Assembly: GCA_023402845.1 (NCBI GenBank)
Contig: JAEYFP010000005.1
Span: 1 to 64,000 of the forward strand
Source of the DNA: Bacillota bacterium
Lineage (GTDB): Bacteria; Bacillota; Clostridia; Lachnospirales; Lachnospiraceae
Reading direction: 5' to 3'
DNA length: 64,000 nucleotides
Below are positions 1-8,586 of the stretch, one piece after another. The notes below the pieces were generated by a model, which worked only from the letters and a program-made list of their open reading frames with translations, had not been told where the DNA came from and did no database searches. A program made the position numbers and the translations under genes. How positions within the stretch are numbered: the stretch's first letter is position 1; each line of letters begins with the position of its first letter.

Positions 1-27
1 CCGTATTTTTCCGGATGTCCCTTTATT

Positions 28-84
28 GTGCGCCCGGCAGCGCACGTTTCACGGGAAATTCCTTTGGATTTTCCATGAAATAAA
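28..84 (-). repeat. Two-hairpin palindromic element, copy C
   Basis: Two adjacent inverted repeats. GTGCGC (28-33) pairs with GCGCAC (40-45). TTTCACGGGAAATTCC (47-62) faces GGATTTTCCATGAAA (66-80) across a 3-nt loop with few mismatches. Read on the minus strand, the order is an A/T-flanked GGAAAATCC/GGAATTTCC hairpin followed by a GCGC-rich hairpin, the same order as at 41083-41138 and 45260-45323. It lies just upstream of the rfbB promoter. Its function is unknown. Confidence 0.6.
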
Positions 85-99
85 AGCACGCGGTGCAGG

Positions 100-128
100 T
101 TGTGTTTTCACTCTATTAATGTTATAAT
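100..128 (+). promoter_or_regulatory. Sigma-A-type promoter of the polysaccharide operon
   Basis: A perfect -10 TATAAT (123-128) lies 17 bp downstream of TTGTGT (100-105), which matches the -35 consensus at three of six positions. Transcription would begin near 135, about 25 nt before the rfbB start codon. Confidence 0.6.
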
Positions 129-160
129 ACTACGAGATTATGCGACAGTGGAGGTTAAGT

Positions 161-1234
161 ATGAAAACTTATCTTGTGACCGGTGGTGCCGGCTTTATCG
201 GATCTAACTATATACATTATATGTTTGGAAAATACGGAGATACGATCAGAATCATCAATGTGGATGTGCTCACCTATGCGGGAAACCCGGAGAATCTGAA
301 GGACGTGGAGGGCAGGGACAATTATACGTTTATAAAAGCCGATATTTGTGACAGGGAAGCAATCACAGCTATTTTTGCAGAGAATGACATTGACAGGGTT
401 GTTCATTTTGCGGCAGAGAGTCATGTTGACAGGAGTATCCGCAATCCGGAGGTGTTTGTACAGACGAATGTGCTCGGAACGCTTGTTATGCTTAACTGTG
501 CGAAGCAGGCATGGGAGACGGCGGACGGATTCAAGGCTGACAAGAAATTTTTGCATGTTTCCACAGACGAGGTATACGGCTCGCTTGAGGAGGAAGGTAC
601 CTATTTTTACGAGACGACACCCTATGATCCGCACAGTCCTTATTCGGCGAGTAAAGCGTCTTCGGATCTGATTGTGAAATCATACATTGACACTTATCAT
701 TTTCCGGCAAACATTACGAATTGCAGCAATAATTACGGACCTTACCAGTTTCCGGAAAAATTGATTCCCCTCATTATCAACAATACATTGCAGGGAAAGC
801 CGCTACCGGTATATGGCGACGGAAAGAATGTGCGTGACTGGCTTTATGTTATGGATCATGCGAAGGCAATTGATATGGTGACGGAAAAGGGAGAGGCCGG
901 TGAAACGTATAATATTGGCGGTCACAATGAAAAACAGAACATTGAAATCATTCATGTGATTATAGATACGGTACGAGAACTGCTTGCGGATTCTGATCCC
1001 AGAAAACAGCATGCAACAAAGGAACTGATTACTTATGTGGAAGACCGGAAAGGGCATGACAGAAGATATGCCATCGCACCGGACAAAATTAAATCGGAAA
1101 TCGGCTGGGAGCCGGAGACGATGTTTGCGGAAGGTATTAAGCTGACGGTAAAATGGTACTTTGAAAATGAAGATTGGATGAAACATGTAACAAGCGGCGA
1201 TTATCAGAACTATTATAAGGAGATGTATCAATGA
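161..1234 (+). CDS. rfbB: dTDP-glucose 4,6-dehydratase
   Basis: This cytosolic extended short-chain dehydrogenase converts dTDP-glucose to dTDP-4-keto-6-deoxyglucose, the second step to dTDP-L-rhamnose. The N-terminus carries the NAD-binding motif GGAGFIG (residues 8-14). STDEVYG near residue 133 supplies the catalytic Asp/Glu pair, and YSASK at 161-165 is the Tyr-x3-Lys motif. The length of 357 aa is normal for RmlB. I chose the ATG at 161 because it follows a GGAGG-like site (150-155) and opens directly with MKTYLVTGG; an upstream in-frame start would add seven unrelated residues. The stop overlaps the rfbA start (ATGA at 1231-1234), indicating translational coupling. Confidence 0.95.
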   Translation: MKTYLVTGGAGFIGSNYIHYMFGKYGDTIRIINVDVLTYAGNPENLKDVEGRDNYTFIKADICDREAITAIFAENDIDRVVHFAAESHVDRSIRNPEVFVQTNVLGTLVMLNCAKQAWETADGFKADKKFLHVSTDEVYGSLEEEGTYFYETTPYDPHSPYSASKASSDLIVKSYIDTYHFPANITNCSNNYGPYQFPEKLIPLIINNTLQGKPLPVYGDGKNVRDWLYVMDHAKAIDMVTEKGEAGETYNIGGHNEKQNIEIIHVIIDTVRELLADSDPRKQHATKELITYVEDRKGHDRRYAIAPDKIKSEIGWEPETMFAEGIKLTVKWYFENEDWMKHVTSGDYQNYYKEMYQ

Positions 1235-2100
1235 AGGGAATCATTTTAGCAGGCGGCTCCGGCACAAGGCTCTATCCGCTCACGAAGGCGGTTTCCAAGC
1301 AGATGATGCCGGTTTATGACAAGCCGATGATTTATTATCCGCTGTCGATTCTGATGCTGGCGGGTATTCAGGAAATTCTGATTATTTCTACTCCGCGCGA
1401 TCTGCCGACATTTCGGGAACTGTTCGGGAGCGGGGAGCAGTTAGGACTTCAAATGTCCTATGCGGTGCAGAAGACCCCGAGAGGACTTGCGGATGCATTT
1501 CTCGTAGGAGAGGAATTCATCGGGAAGGACAGTGTCGCGCTGATCCTCGGTGATAATATTTTTTACGGACAGAGCTTTTCCAAGCTTTTGCGGACAGTTA
1601 CGGAGAGGAAGAAAGGCGCGACAATTTTTGGCTATTACGTCAGGGATCCCCGCGAATATGGGGTTGTTGAGTTTGACGAAAAAGGGATGGCCGTTTCTAT
1701 CGAAGAAAAGCCGGAGCATCCAAAGTCCAATTATGCAGTGCCGGGCCTTTATTTTTACGATAACAGCGTTGTAGAAATAGCGAAAAGCGTAAAGCCTTCG
1801 GCCAGAGGTGAAATCGAGATCACAAGTGTAAACAATGCATATCTCATGAGGGGAGACTTGCATGTGGAGACATTGGGGCGCGGGTTTGCATGGCTGGATA
1901 CGGGAAGTCACGATATGCTCCTGGATGCCGCAAATTTTGTGAGCGCATTCCAGCAGCGTCAGGGGATGTATATTTCCTGCATTGAGGAAATCGCTTATCG
2001 GAGAGGCTTCATCAGCAGGGAACAGCTTTTAAAGCTGGCAGAGCCGCTTATGAAAACAGAATACGGGAGATACTTGATTGATGTCGCAAATGGATTGTAA
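1231..2100 (+). CDS. rfbA: Glucose-1-phosphate thymidylyltransferase
   Basis: This enzyme makes dTDP-glucose from glucose-1-phosphate and dTTP, the first step of dTDP-rhamnose synthesis. The signature GGSGTRLYPLTKAVSKQ is at residues 8-24, followed by PVYDKPMIYYPL. Further on are LGDNIFYG, the catalytic-site EEKP segment and the C-terminal WLDTGSHDML typical of RmlA. The length of 289 aa is standard. The gene starts 4 bp inside the end of rfbB. The glucose-1-phosphate could come from the phosphohexomutase at 15039, which is in the same gene run. Confidence 0.96.
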   Translation: MKGIILAGGSGTRLYPLTKAVSKQMMPVYDKPMIYYPLSILMLAGIQEILIISTPRDLPTFRELFGSGEQLGLQMSYAVQKTPRGLADAFLVGEEFIGKDSVALILGDNIFYGQSFSKLLRTVTERKKGATIFGYYVRDPREYGVVEFDEKGMAVSIEEKPEHPKSNYAVPGLYFYDNSVVEIAKSVKPSARGEIEITSVNNAYLMRGDLHVETLGRGFAWLDTGSHDMLLDAANFVSAFQQRQGMYISCIEEIAYRRGFISREQLLKLAEPLMKTEYGRYLIDVANGL

Positions 2101-2173
2101 CAATAGAGTATAAGCAAGGGAATTGACCGGATGGCAATGGTCAAGCTTAGGAGTTTGTGATAGGGAGGACAAT

Positions 2174-5100
2174 ATGAACAGATTTAATAGGGGAAAATCT
2201 GAAAAAGCTTTGAAGGAAAAAAGAAAAAAATTAAACGGAAAAGAGGCTGTTCAGTGCCAGCCGGTTGCCTGGGAGGAATTTCAGCAGAGAAAGGAAAACG
2301 AACAGGCCAGAAAAGAAAAAAATAAATTTGATTGGGATAGACCTCTCGTCGAGGAGTCTTGGGAAATTGATGAGGACATAAGAACCGTCCGAAATGAAAA
2401 AGTGAGACGTCCGGTTGCAGAGCAGTCGGCACAGGAGACTGAGCGGGAGGATACCGCAGACGATTTTGAGCAAAATATTATCAACTCCACGATTATGGAG
2501 GATGAGTTTTTATTTATCGAAACAGCTCGCGCAGAGAGTGTAGCGAAAACGAAGCTTCTGGAGGATGGCGTGTTACCGAAAAGGAAGCCGGGCGTTCCTT
2601 ATTTAGCGGAAGGTCAGGAAAGTATTTATGACAAATACGCCAAAGAGGATCGGGAATTAGAGAAGGACCTTTCTGGAAAACTTGACACGGTAGGTATGAC
2701 GTCCAAAGGGGCCGATGGAAGAGCCATCAAAGCGTCTGTGGACGAGAAGATTATTATCCGGTCTGAGGAGTTAAAGCAGAAAAGAAAATCCGAAAATAAT
2801 TCTGCAGAAGGGAAAAAAATCAGGCGCCGTGTTCCGAAGAGAGCGGCAGCCGATTGGCCGGAGCAGCCTTATCAGACATCAAAAAAACAGAGCAAATTCC
2901 GCGAACAAGCTGCGGATTGGCGAAAAGCAGATGAGGATCTGACGCCGGATGGAGAGGACTTTGGCATCGGTGATACACTGAGGCGCTTCTTCGGAAACTT
3001 TGGAAACTTTACGCCGCTTCAGTGGGCGACGCTTGTTATGGCGGCCGTTATTTTCTGTACCGGCATTACGACGACAGCGGTTTATGCAAACTATCAAAGC
3101 GAGCAGAATAAGGCAATTGCGGTTGCTTCTTTAAATCAGTTCACAGAAGAGGAAGCGCAGGCGGAGGAAGAAATGACAGAGACCGTCGAGGAAGAATTGC
3201 CGGCAGCAACAGAGGAATCGGAGGAAATGACAGGCAAGATATTGTCGTTGGTACTGACCTCCGTAGAAAAGGATTTAAAGATCAAGCTCGTCGATGACGA
3301 GGATTCTCTGGTCAAGAGTGTTCCGTGGGGCGTCACCGTTACGGACGCAGACGGTAAGACATCGGAAAATGAAGATGATGACGAGGACGGTATCATTCAC
3401 TTGACAGAGGTCAGTGCGGGTGATTATTCCGTACAGATCAATCCAAGTGATGCTCTTGCGGGCTATGTGCTGCCTTCGGAGGGACAGAGCGTTTCCGTAA
3501 AAGCAAAGGTAGAATATAAAGTCATCCAAAATATCAAGGATGAGATCAAGACAGAAAAAGAAGTAGATGCGGTAGTCGAGGACGCTAACGGTAATCAGGC
3601 AGCCGATGTCGAGACGGGTACGGCTCCGACGGATACTGTGGAGTGGGCTGAATCCACCAAGACCGCAAACGGTGAATCTTACGTAGAGTCCGAGGTTGTG
3701 TTGGCCAATACGGCAAAGGCAACACAAAAGGAAAATGTGTTTGTGGCAGCGTTGAATATGATCAAGGATGCGACAAAGACCGGCATATCGCCGGATCGGA
3801 CTATGGCCTATACGGCGCTGTTGACAACGGGAGATACGAATTCATTATCCGATAACACGATTAACATTAATAATTCAACTTTGGAAATTGAAGTGGGCAG
3901 TACCGCAAAGCTAACATCAACAATTGCTAAAGAGGAAACCGTTTCCTGGAGCAGCGATTCTTCGAATGCAACGGTTGATGCCTCCGGAAATGTGACAGGT
4001 GTTGCCGCAGGTACGGCCACAATCACAGCTAAAATTTCTAACGGTAGTTACGCTACCTGTATTGTTACGGTCACAGCAAAGGTTGAGGCGGCAAGTATTG
4101 CTGTTTCATCGACAGCGGCCAGTATCGCGGTCGGTTCGCAGACGACATTGACCGCCACAGTAACACCATCGACAAATACGGTGACCTGGACTACGTCGAA
4201 TGCAAGTATTGCTTCCATTTCCACAGCAAGCGGCACCACTACTACCGTGACCGGCAAGAAAGCCGGTACCGCAACAATTACAGCGACGGAGGCAAATAGC
4301 AGTAAGACGGCAACCTGCACCGTTACCGTCACCGAGGCAGTCGGTATTTCGATCAGTTCCTCTGCGGCAAGTATAACGGTAGGCGCGACAACTGCCCTGA
4401 CTGCCACGGCTACTCCTTCGGGAAATACAATATCGTGGACTACCTCGGATGCAACGATTGCAACGATTTCCGCAACAAGCGGGACAGCCTGTACCGTAAC
4501 AGGTAAAAAGGCCGGTACTGCAACGATCACGGCAAAGGAGGCGAATGGCTCAAAGACGGCAACCTGTACCGTAACGGTAGCAGATACTTCCGTCACTCTG
4601 TCGGGTACGGCCAGTGTGGCGGTAGGTTCGACAACGGTGATCAAAGCGGCAGTTGTGCCTTCGACTTCTACAGTGACATGGAAAATCTCCGACACGACGC
4701 TTGCGACTATTACGACAGACGGACTGAACTGTACCGTAAAGGGTGTCAAGGCCGGCTCTGTAGTTTTAACGGCAACGGGCAGCAACAGCAAGACGGCAAC
4801 GCTGACAATTACTGTAACAGGGGATTTGTATGCCGATACGGCTCAGCTCTATGATAAAGACAAAAATGCACTCTATGTCTATGAAAATGACGCGTACCGC
4901 CTTGCAAAATATTCGGATTATAAGAGCGGCAAATTCAGCAAATATTATAAAAAGCTGGATGCATTTTTATACACGGGATGGCAGACGATAGATGGAAAAA
5001 CCTATTACTATAAGAAGGATAACAAGTATGTGACGGGCGAACAGGTCATCGCGGGCGTGAAATACAACTTTGCGACGGATGGCAGTCTGACACAGGACTC

Positions 5101-5701
5101 CGGTACGCTCGGCATTGATGTGTCAAAGTACCAGCCGAGCATCAATTGGTCCTCTGTTAAGGCATCGGGTATCAGCTATGCGATTATCCGCTGCGGCTAT
5201 CGCGGCTCCTCAACAGGCGCATTGATTCAGGATCCATACTTTGTATCTCATATCAAGGGCGCAAAGTCAGCGGGCTTAAAGGTAGGCGTTTATTTCTTCA
5301 CGACGGCGCTGACAGAAGCAGAAGCGGTGGAGGAAGCGAGTATGTGTGCGGCGCTCTGCTCCGGCTATGGAATCAATTATCCGGTATTTATGGACGTGGA
5401 GAGCAGTAACCGACCGGGCTTTAATTCGATGTCTGCATCACAGCGTACGGCAATTATCAAGGCCTTTTGCAATACGGTGCGCTCCGCAGGCTATACACCG
5501 GGGGTTTATGCAAATAAGACCTGGCTGACGAGCTACATGAACGCATCCGAGCTCTCCGGCTATAAGATCTGGCTGGCACAGTACAATGCGAGCGGACCGA
5601 CCTATTCGGGACGTTATGATTTATGGCAGTACACATCCAAGGGATCGGTCAACGGCATCAGCGGCAACGTCGATATGAACCAGTCTTATCTGGGATATTA
5701 A
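2174..5701 (+). CDS. Membrane-anchored GH25 muramidase with Big_2-like repeats
   Basis: Predicted type II membrane protein of 1175 aa. Residues 1-280 are highly charged and presumably cytoplasmic. One hydrophobic segment lies at about 281-303 (WATLVMAAVIFCTGITTTAV), followed by an acidic linker, a beta-rich region at about 355-455, and four Big_2-like immunoglobulin repeats at about 565-636, 638-721, 724-802 and 805-884. A GW-rich wall-binding-like stretch (TGWQTIDGKTYYY) precedes the C-terminal GH25 domain (about 979-1175). That domain has LGIDVSKYQ, the acidic FMDVES motif and the terminal WQY-NVDMNQ, so it should be an active N-acetylmuramidase. The start at 2174 follows GGGAGGAC; the upstream in-frame start lacks a site. 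It sits between rfbA and rfbC, which suggests a wall-remodelling role tied to polysaccharide insertion (inference). Confidence 0.88.
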   Translation: MNRFNRGKSEKALKEKRKKLNGKEAVQCQPVAWEEFQQRKENEQARKEKNKFDWDRPLVEESWEIDEDIRTVRNEKVRRPVAEQSAQETEREDTADDFEQNIINSTIMEDEFLFIETARAESVAKTKLLEDGVLPKRKPGVPYLAEGQESIYDKYAKEDRELEKDLSGKLDTVGMTSKGADGRAIKASVDEKIIIRSEELKQKRKSENNSAEGKKIRRRVPKRAAADWPEQPYQTSKKQSKFREQAADWRKADEDLTPDGEDFGIGDTLRRFFGNFGNFTPLQWATLVMAAVIFCTGITTTAVYANYQSEQNKAIAVASLNQFTEEEAQAEEEMTETVEEELPAATEESEEMTGKILSLVLTSVEKDLKIKLVDDEDSLVKSVPWGVTVTDADGKTSENEDDDEDGIIHLTEVSAGDYSVQINPSDALAGYVLPSEGQSVSVKAKVEYKVIQNIKDEIKTEKEVDAVVEDANGNQAADVETGTAPTDTVEWAESTKTANGESYVESEVVLANTAKATQKENVFVAALNMIKDATKTGISPDRTMAYTALLTTGDTNSLSDNTININNSTLEIEVGSTAKLTSTIAKEETVSWSSDSSNATVDASGNVTGVAAGTATITAKISNGSYATCIVTVTAKVEAASIAVSSTAASIAVGSQTTLTATVTPSTNTVTWTTSNASIASISTASGTTTTVTGKKAGTATITATEANSSKTATCTVTVTEAVGISISSSAASITVGATTALTATATPSGNTISWTTSDATIATISATSGTACTVTGKKAGTATITAKEANGSKTATCTVTVADTSVTLSGTASVAVGSTTVIKAAVVPSTSTVTWKISDTTLATITTDGLNCTVKGVKAGSVVLTATGSNSKTATLTITVTGDLYADTAQLYDKDKNALYVYENDAYRLAKYSDYKSGKFSKYYKKLDAFLYTGWQTIDGKTYYYKKDNKYVTGEQVIAGVKYNFATDGSLTQDSGTLGIDVSKYQPSINWSSVKASGISYAIIRCGYRGSSTGALIQDPYFVSHIKGAKSAGLKVGVYFFTTALTEAEAVEEASMCAALCSGYGINYPVFMDVESSNRPGFNSMSASQRTAIIKAFCNTVRSAGYTPGVYANKTWLTSYMNASELSGYKIWLAQYNASGPTYSGRYDLWQYTSKGSVNGISGNVDMNQSYLGY

Positions 5702-5742
5702 CAAAAAAACAATAATAATAACAGAAAAGAAGGAACAGCAGA

Positions 5743-6303
5743 ATGAGCAAAATCACAGTGGAAACATGTCATATTGAAGGACTGAAGGTAATTATACCGA
5801 CTGTGTTCGGCGATAAGCGCGGATATTTTATGGAGACCTACAATTACATTGATTTTAAAGAAGCCGGCTTCGACCAGACGTTTGTGCAGGATAATCAGTC
5901 GGCTTCCAAAAAGGGCGTGCTGCGCGGACTGCATTTTCAGATCAATTATCCGCAGGATAAGCTTGTACGCGTAATCCGCGGCGAGGTGTATGACGTGGTT
6001 GTTGATCTGCGCAGGGGTTCTGAAACGTATGGGCAGTGGTACGGTGTCCGCCTTTCCGAGGAAAACAAGAAAATGTTCTTTATCCCGAAAAATTTTGCTC
6101 ATGGCTTCCTTGTTTTATCCGATTATGCGGAGTTTGCTTATAAATGTACAGATTTTTACCATCCAAACGATGAAGGCGGTATTATTTGGAATGATCCCGA
6201 AATCGGAATTGACTGGCCAGTGATGGACGGTATGGAGCTGACCATATCGGACAAGGATACGAAATGGCCGTCCCTAAAAAATTTAAAGCTGCAGCAGGAT
6301 TAA
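5743..6303 (+). CDS. rfbC: dTDP-4-dehydrorhamnose 3,5-epimerase
   Basis: This cupin-fold epimerase turns dTDP-4-keto-6-deoxyglucose into dTDP-4-keto-L-rhamnose. GVLRGLHFQ carries the catalytic His, KLVRVIRGEVYDVVVDLR is the core family block, and FIPKNFAHGFLVLSD follows. The 186-aa length is typical of RmlC. An AAGAAGGA site precedes the ATG. The following reductase, RmlD, is not encoded in the window, so the pathway is completed elsewhere or the 4-keto intermediate is used differently. Confidence 0.95.
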   Translation: MSKITVETCHIEGLKVIIPTVFGDKRGYFMETYNYIDFKEAGFDQTFVQDNQSASKKGVLRGLHFQINYPQDKLVRVIRGEVYDVVVDLRRGSETYGQWYGVRLSEENKKMFFIPKNFAHGFLVLSDYAEFAYKCTDFYHPNDEGGIIWNDPEIGIDWPVMDGMELTISDKDTKWPSLKNLKLQQD

Positions 6304-6313
6304 GGGAGAGTCT

Positions 6314-7297
6314 ATGTCTAAGAAGAAAAAAATCATTCTGATTGTATCGGCACTCGTATTGGCATTAAATTTATATATTATTTTCCATCATAATCCTTTG
6401 GCTAAGCCGACACAGGAAATGATTAAAAAAGTGATTTCCTGTATTATTCTGGATGGAATTTATTTTGTGTTCTTGAGAATGTACGAGAAAATCATTATCC
6501 TTCCGATAGAGCTGTATCAGAACCACCGTCTGATCTGGAAGCTGTCAAAGAATGATTTTAAAACGAGATATGCCGGTTCTTATCTGGGGATTGTCTGGGC
6601 ATTCGTACAGCCGATTATCACGGTGCTGCTTTATTGGTTTGTATTCACGATTGCATTGCCTTCGCGGGCTGTTGCGGTAAAGGGAGATATTGAGATCCCG
6701 TATATCCTCTGGCTGATTGCGGGCATTGTGCCGTGGTTTTTCTTTTCGGAGGCGCTCTCAAACGGTACCAACGCACTTTTGGAGTATAATTATCTTGTTA
6801 AAAAGGTTGTATTCAAAATCAGCATTCTTCCGATTATCAAAATTATATCGGCACTGTTTGTGCATGCATTCTTTGTGCTGTTTGCACTGATTTTATTTGC
6901 GTGCTACGGCTATTATCCGGATTTGTATACGCTGCAGATTTTTTATTATTCGCTTTGCATGTTTGTATTTGTATTGGGTGTCTGTTATATCACGTGCTCA
7001 ATTATCATTTTTTTCAGGGATCTGGGACAAATCATTTCAATTGCCTTGCAAGTCGGTATTTGGGCAACCCCTATATTGTGGAATTTAAACACACTTTCTC
7101 CTAAATTACGGGTGTTTTTTAAATTGAACCCGATGAATTATATTGTGGAGGGCTATCGGAATGCACTGATTGATAAAATATGGTTTTGGGAAACTTTTTA
7201 TTCGACGGCCTATTTTTGGATTTTGACACTTTGTCTGTTCGCCTTCGGCGCGCTGATTTTTAAGCGACTGAAAATACATTTTGCGGACGTATTATAA
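6314..7297 (+). CDS. Polysaccharide ABC exporter permease (Wzm/TagG type)
   Basis: ABC-2 family integral membrane protein that would form the transmembrane channel for lipid-linked glycan export. About seven hydrophobic segments are visible: an extra one at residues 6-26 plus the usual six. The family region LSKNDFKTRYAGSYLGIVWAFVQPIITVLLYWFVF and the late WATPILWNLNTL / LNPMNYIVEGYRNAL segments identify it. At 327 aa it is about 60 residues longer than typical TagG/Wzm proteins because of the N-terminal extra helix. It is followed 11 bp later by its ATPase. Confidence 0.9.
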   Translation: MSKKKKIILIVSALVLALNLYIIFHHNPLAKPTQEMIKKVISCIILDGIYFVFLRMYEKIIILPIELYQNHRLIWKLSKNDFKTRYAGSYLGIVWAFVQPIITVLLYWFVFTIALPSRAVAVKGDIEIPYILWLIAGIVPWFFFSEALSNGTNALLEYNYLVKKVVFKISILPIIKIISALFVHAFFVLFALILFACYGYYPDLYTLQIFYYSLCMFVFVLGVCYITCSIIIFFRDLGQIISIALQVGIWATPILWNLNTLSPKLRVFFKLNPMNYIVEGYRNALIDKIWFWETFYSTAYFWILTLCLFAFGALIFKRLKIHFADVL

Positions 7298-7308
7298 TAG
7301 GAGCAGCT

Positions 7309-8586
7309 ATGGAAGCATCATCGGCAATTCAGATTGAACATTTGACAAAAGTATATAAGCTGTATGACCGCAACAGGGACAGGCTTAAGGAAGCGCTGCA
7401 TATCGGCAAAAACGTTAACAGCAGGGAGCACTATGCCCTGAATGATGTGAGTATAACCGTGAACACGGGAGAAACCGTCGGCATTATCGGGACAAACGGT
7501 TCGGGCAAGTCGACGATTCTGAAAATTATCACCGGCGTATTGAATCCGACTGCGGGAGACGTTCGAATCAACGGACGAATTTCGGCACTGCTGGAGCTTG
7601 GGGCGGGTTTTAATATGGAATTTACCGGCATTGAAAATATTTACTTAAACGGCACAATGATCGGCTTTTCTGAAGAGGAAATTGATGCAAAATTACAGGA
7701 CATTCTGGATTTTGCGGATATCGGGGAATTCATTGACCAAAAAGTAAAAACCTATTCAAGCGGTATGTTTGTGCGTCTTGCGTTTGCGGTCGCAATCAAC
7801 ATTGACCCGGAAATTCTCATCGTTGACGAAGCACTTTCCGTAGGAGACGTATTTTTCCAGAACAAATGTTACAGGAAATTTGAGGACTTTAAAAAGCAGG
7901 GAAAGACGATCCTGTTTGTCAGCCATGATTTGAGCAGTATCAGTAAATATTGTGACCGTGTTATTTTGCTTGAGAAGGGGAAAAAAATAGGTGAAGGCGA
8001 GCCGAAGGAAATCATTGACATGTACAAAAAGGTACTTGTCGGACAGCTCGACAGAAAAGCCGATACGGGTAAGAGTGCAAAGCTCTGTGCGGGGAGCCGG
8101 TGGAAGGATCAGATGATACTGAATCCAAAGCTGGACGAATACGGAAGCGGGCTTGCGGAATTTGAGGATTACTGTGCCTATGACAACGAAGGAATCATTA
8201 CAAATACGGTCATGAAGGGTGAGGAGTTTACTGTTAAGCTGAAAATACGGTTTTTTGAGAGTATCCAGGATCCCATTTTTGCCGTGTCATTTAAAAACAT
8301 GCAGGGAACCGAAATTACAGGCACAAATACAATGTTTGAAAAGATTACGACAGGCACCCCTGAGCCGGGTGATGTTATGGTAGCGACATTTACACAGAAT
8401 ATGAGCCTGCAGGGAGGGGAGTATTTGGTTTCTCTCGGCTGCGTCGGCTACAGGGAAGGGGATTTTACGGTTTACCACAGGCTTTATGACATATTTAACC
8501 TGACGGTGATTTCTTCTAAAAATACGACGGGTTATTATGATATGGATTCGATCGTGACGGTGAGAAAAGAAGATGAAGACAAATAA
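7309..8586 (+). CDS. Polysaccharide ABC exporter ATPase with glycan-binding tail (Wzt/TagH type)
   Basis: ATPase partner of the preceding permease. The nucleotide-binding domain covers residues 1-245, with Walker A GTNGSGKST (about 61-69), the atypical signature YSSGMFVRL typical of this subfamily (about 149-157) and Walker B ILIVDEALSVGD (about 170). Residues 260-425 form a beta-rich C-terminal extension resembling the Wzt carbohydrate-binding domain, which in known O-antigen systems recognises the capped non-reducing end of the polymer. It overlaps the next gene, a possible capping enzyme, by 14 bp, which supports a cap-recognition mechanism (inference). Confidence 0.9.
   Translation: MEASSAIQIEHLTKVYKLYDRNRDRLKEALHIGKNVNSREHYALNDVSITVNTGETVGIIGTNGSGKSTILKIITGVLNPTAGDVRINGRISALLELGAGFNMEFTGIENIYLNGTMIGFSEEEIDAKLQDILDFADIGEFIDQKVKTYSSGMFVRLAFAVAINIDPEILIVDEALSVGDVFFQNKCYRKFEDFKKQGKTILFVSHDLSSISKYCDRVILLEKGKKIGEGEPKEIIDMYKKVLVGQLDRKADTGKSAKLCAGSRWKDQMILNPKLDEYGSGLAEFEDYCAYDNEGIITNTVMKGEEFTVKLKIRFFESIQDPIFAVSFKNMQGTEITGTNTMFEKITTGTPEPGDVMVATFTQNMSLQGGEYLVSLGCVGYREGDFTVYHRLYDIFNLTVISSKNTTGYYDMDSIVTVRKEDEDK

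Noticed and set aside
4048..4791. 247-aa minus-strand open frame opposite the GH25 protein
   Set aside because: It is the antisense shadow of the Big_2 repeats. The repetitive Val/Ala/Thr composition comes from the plus-strand Thr/Ala/Val codons.
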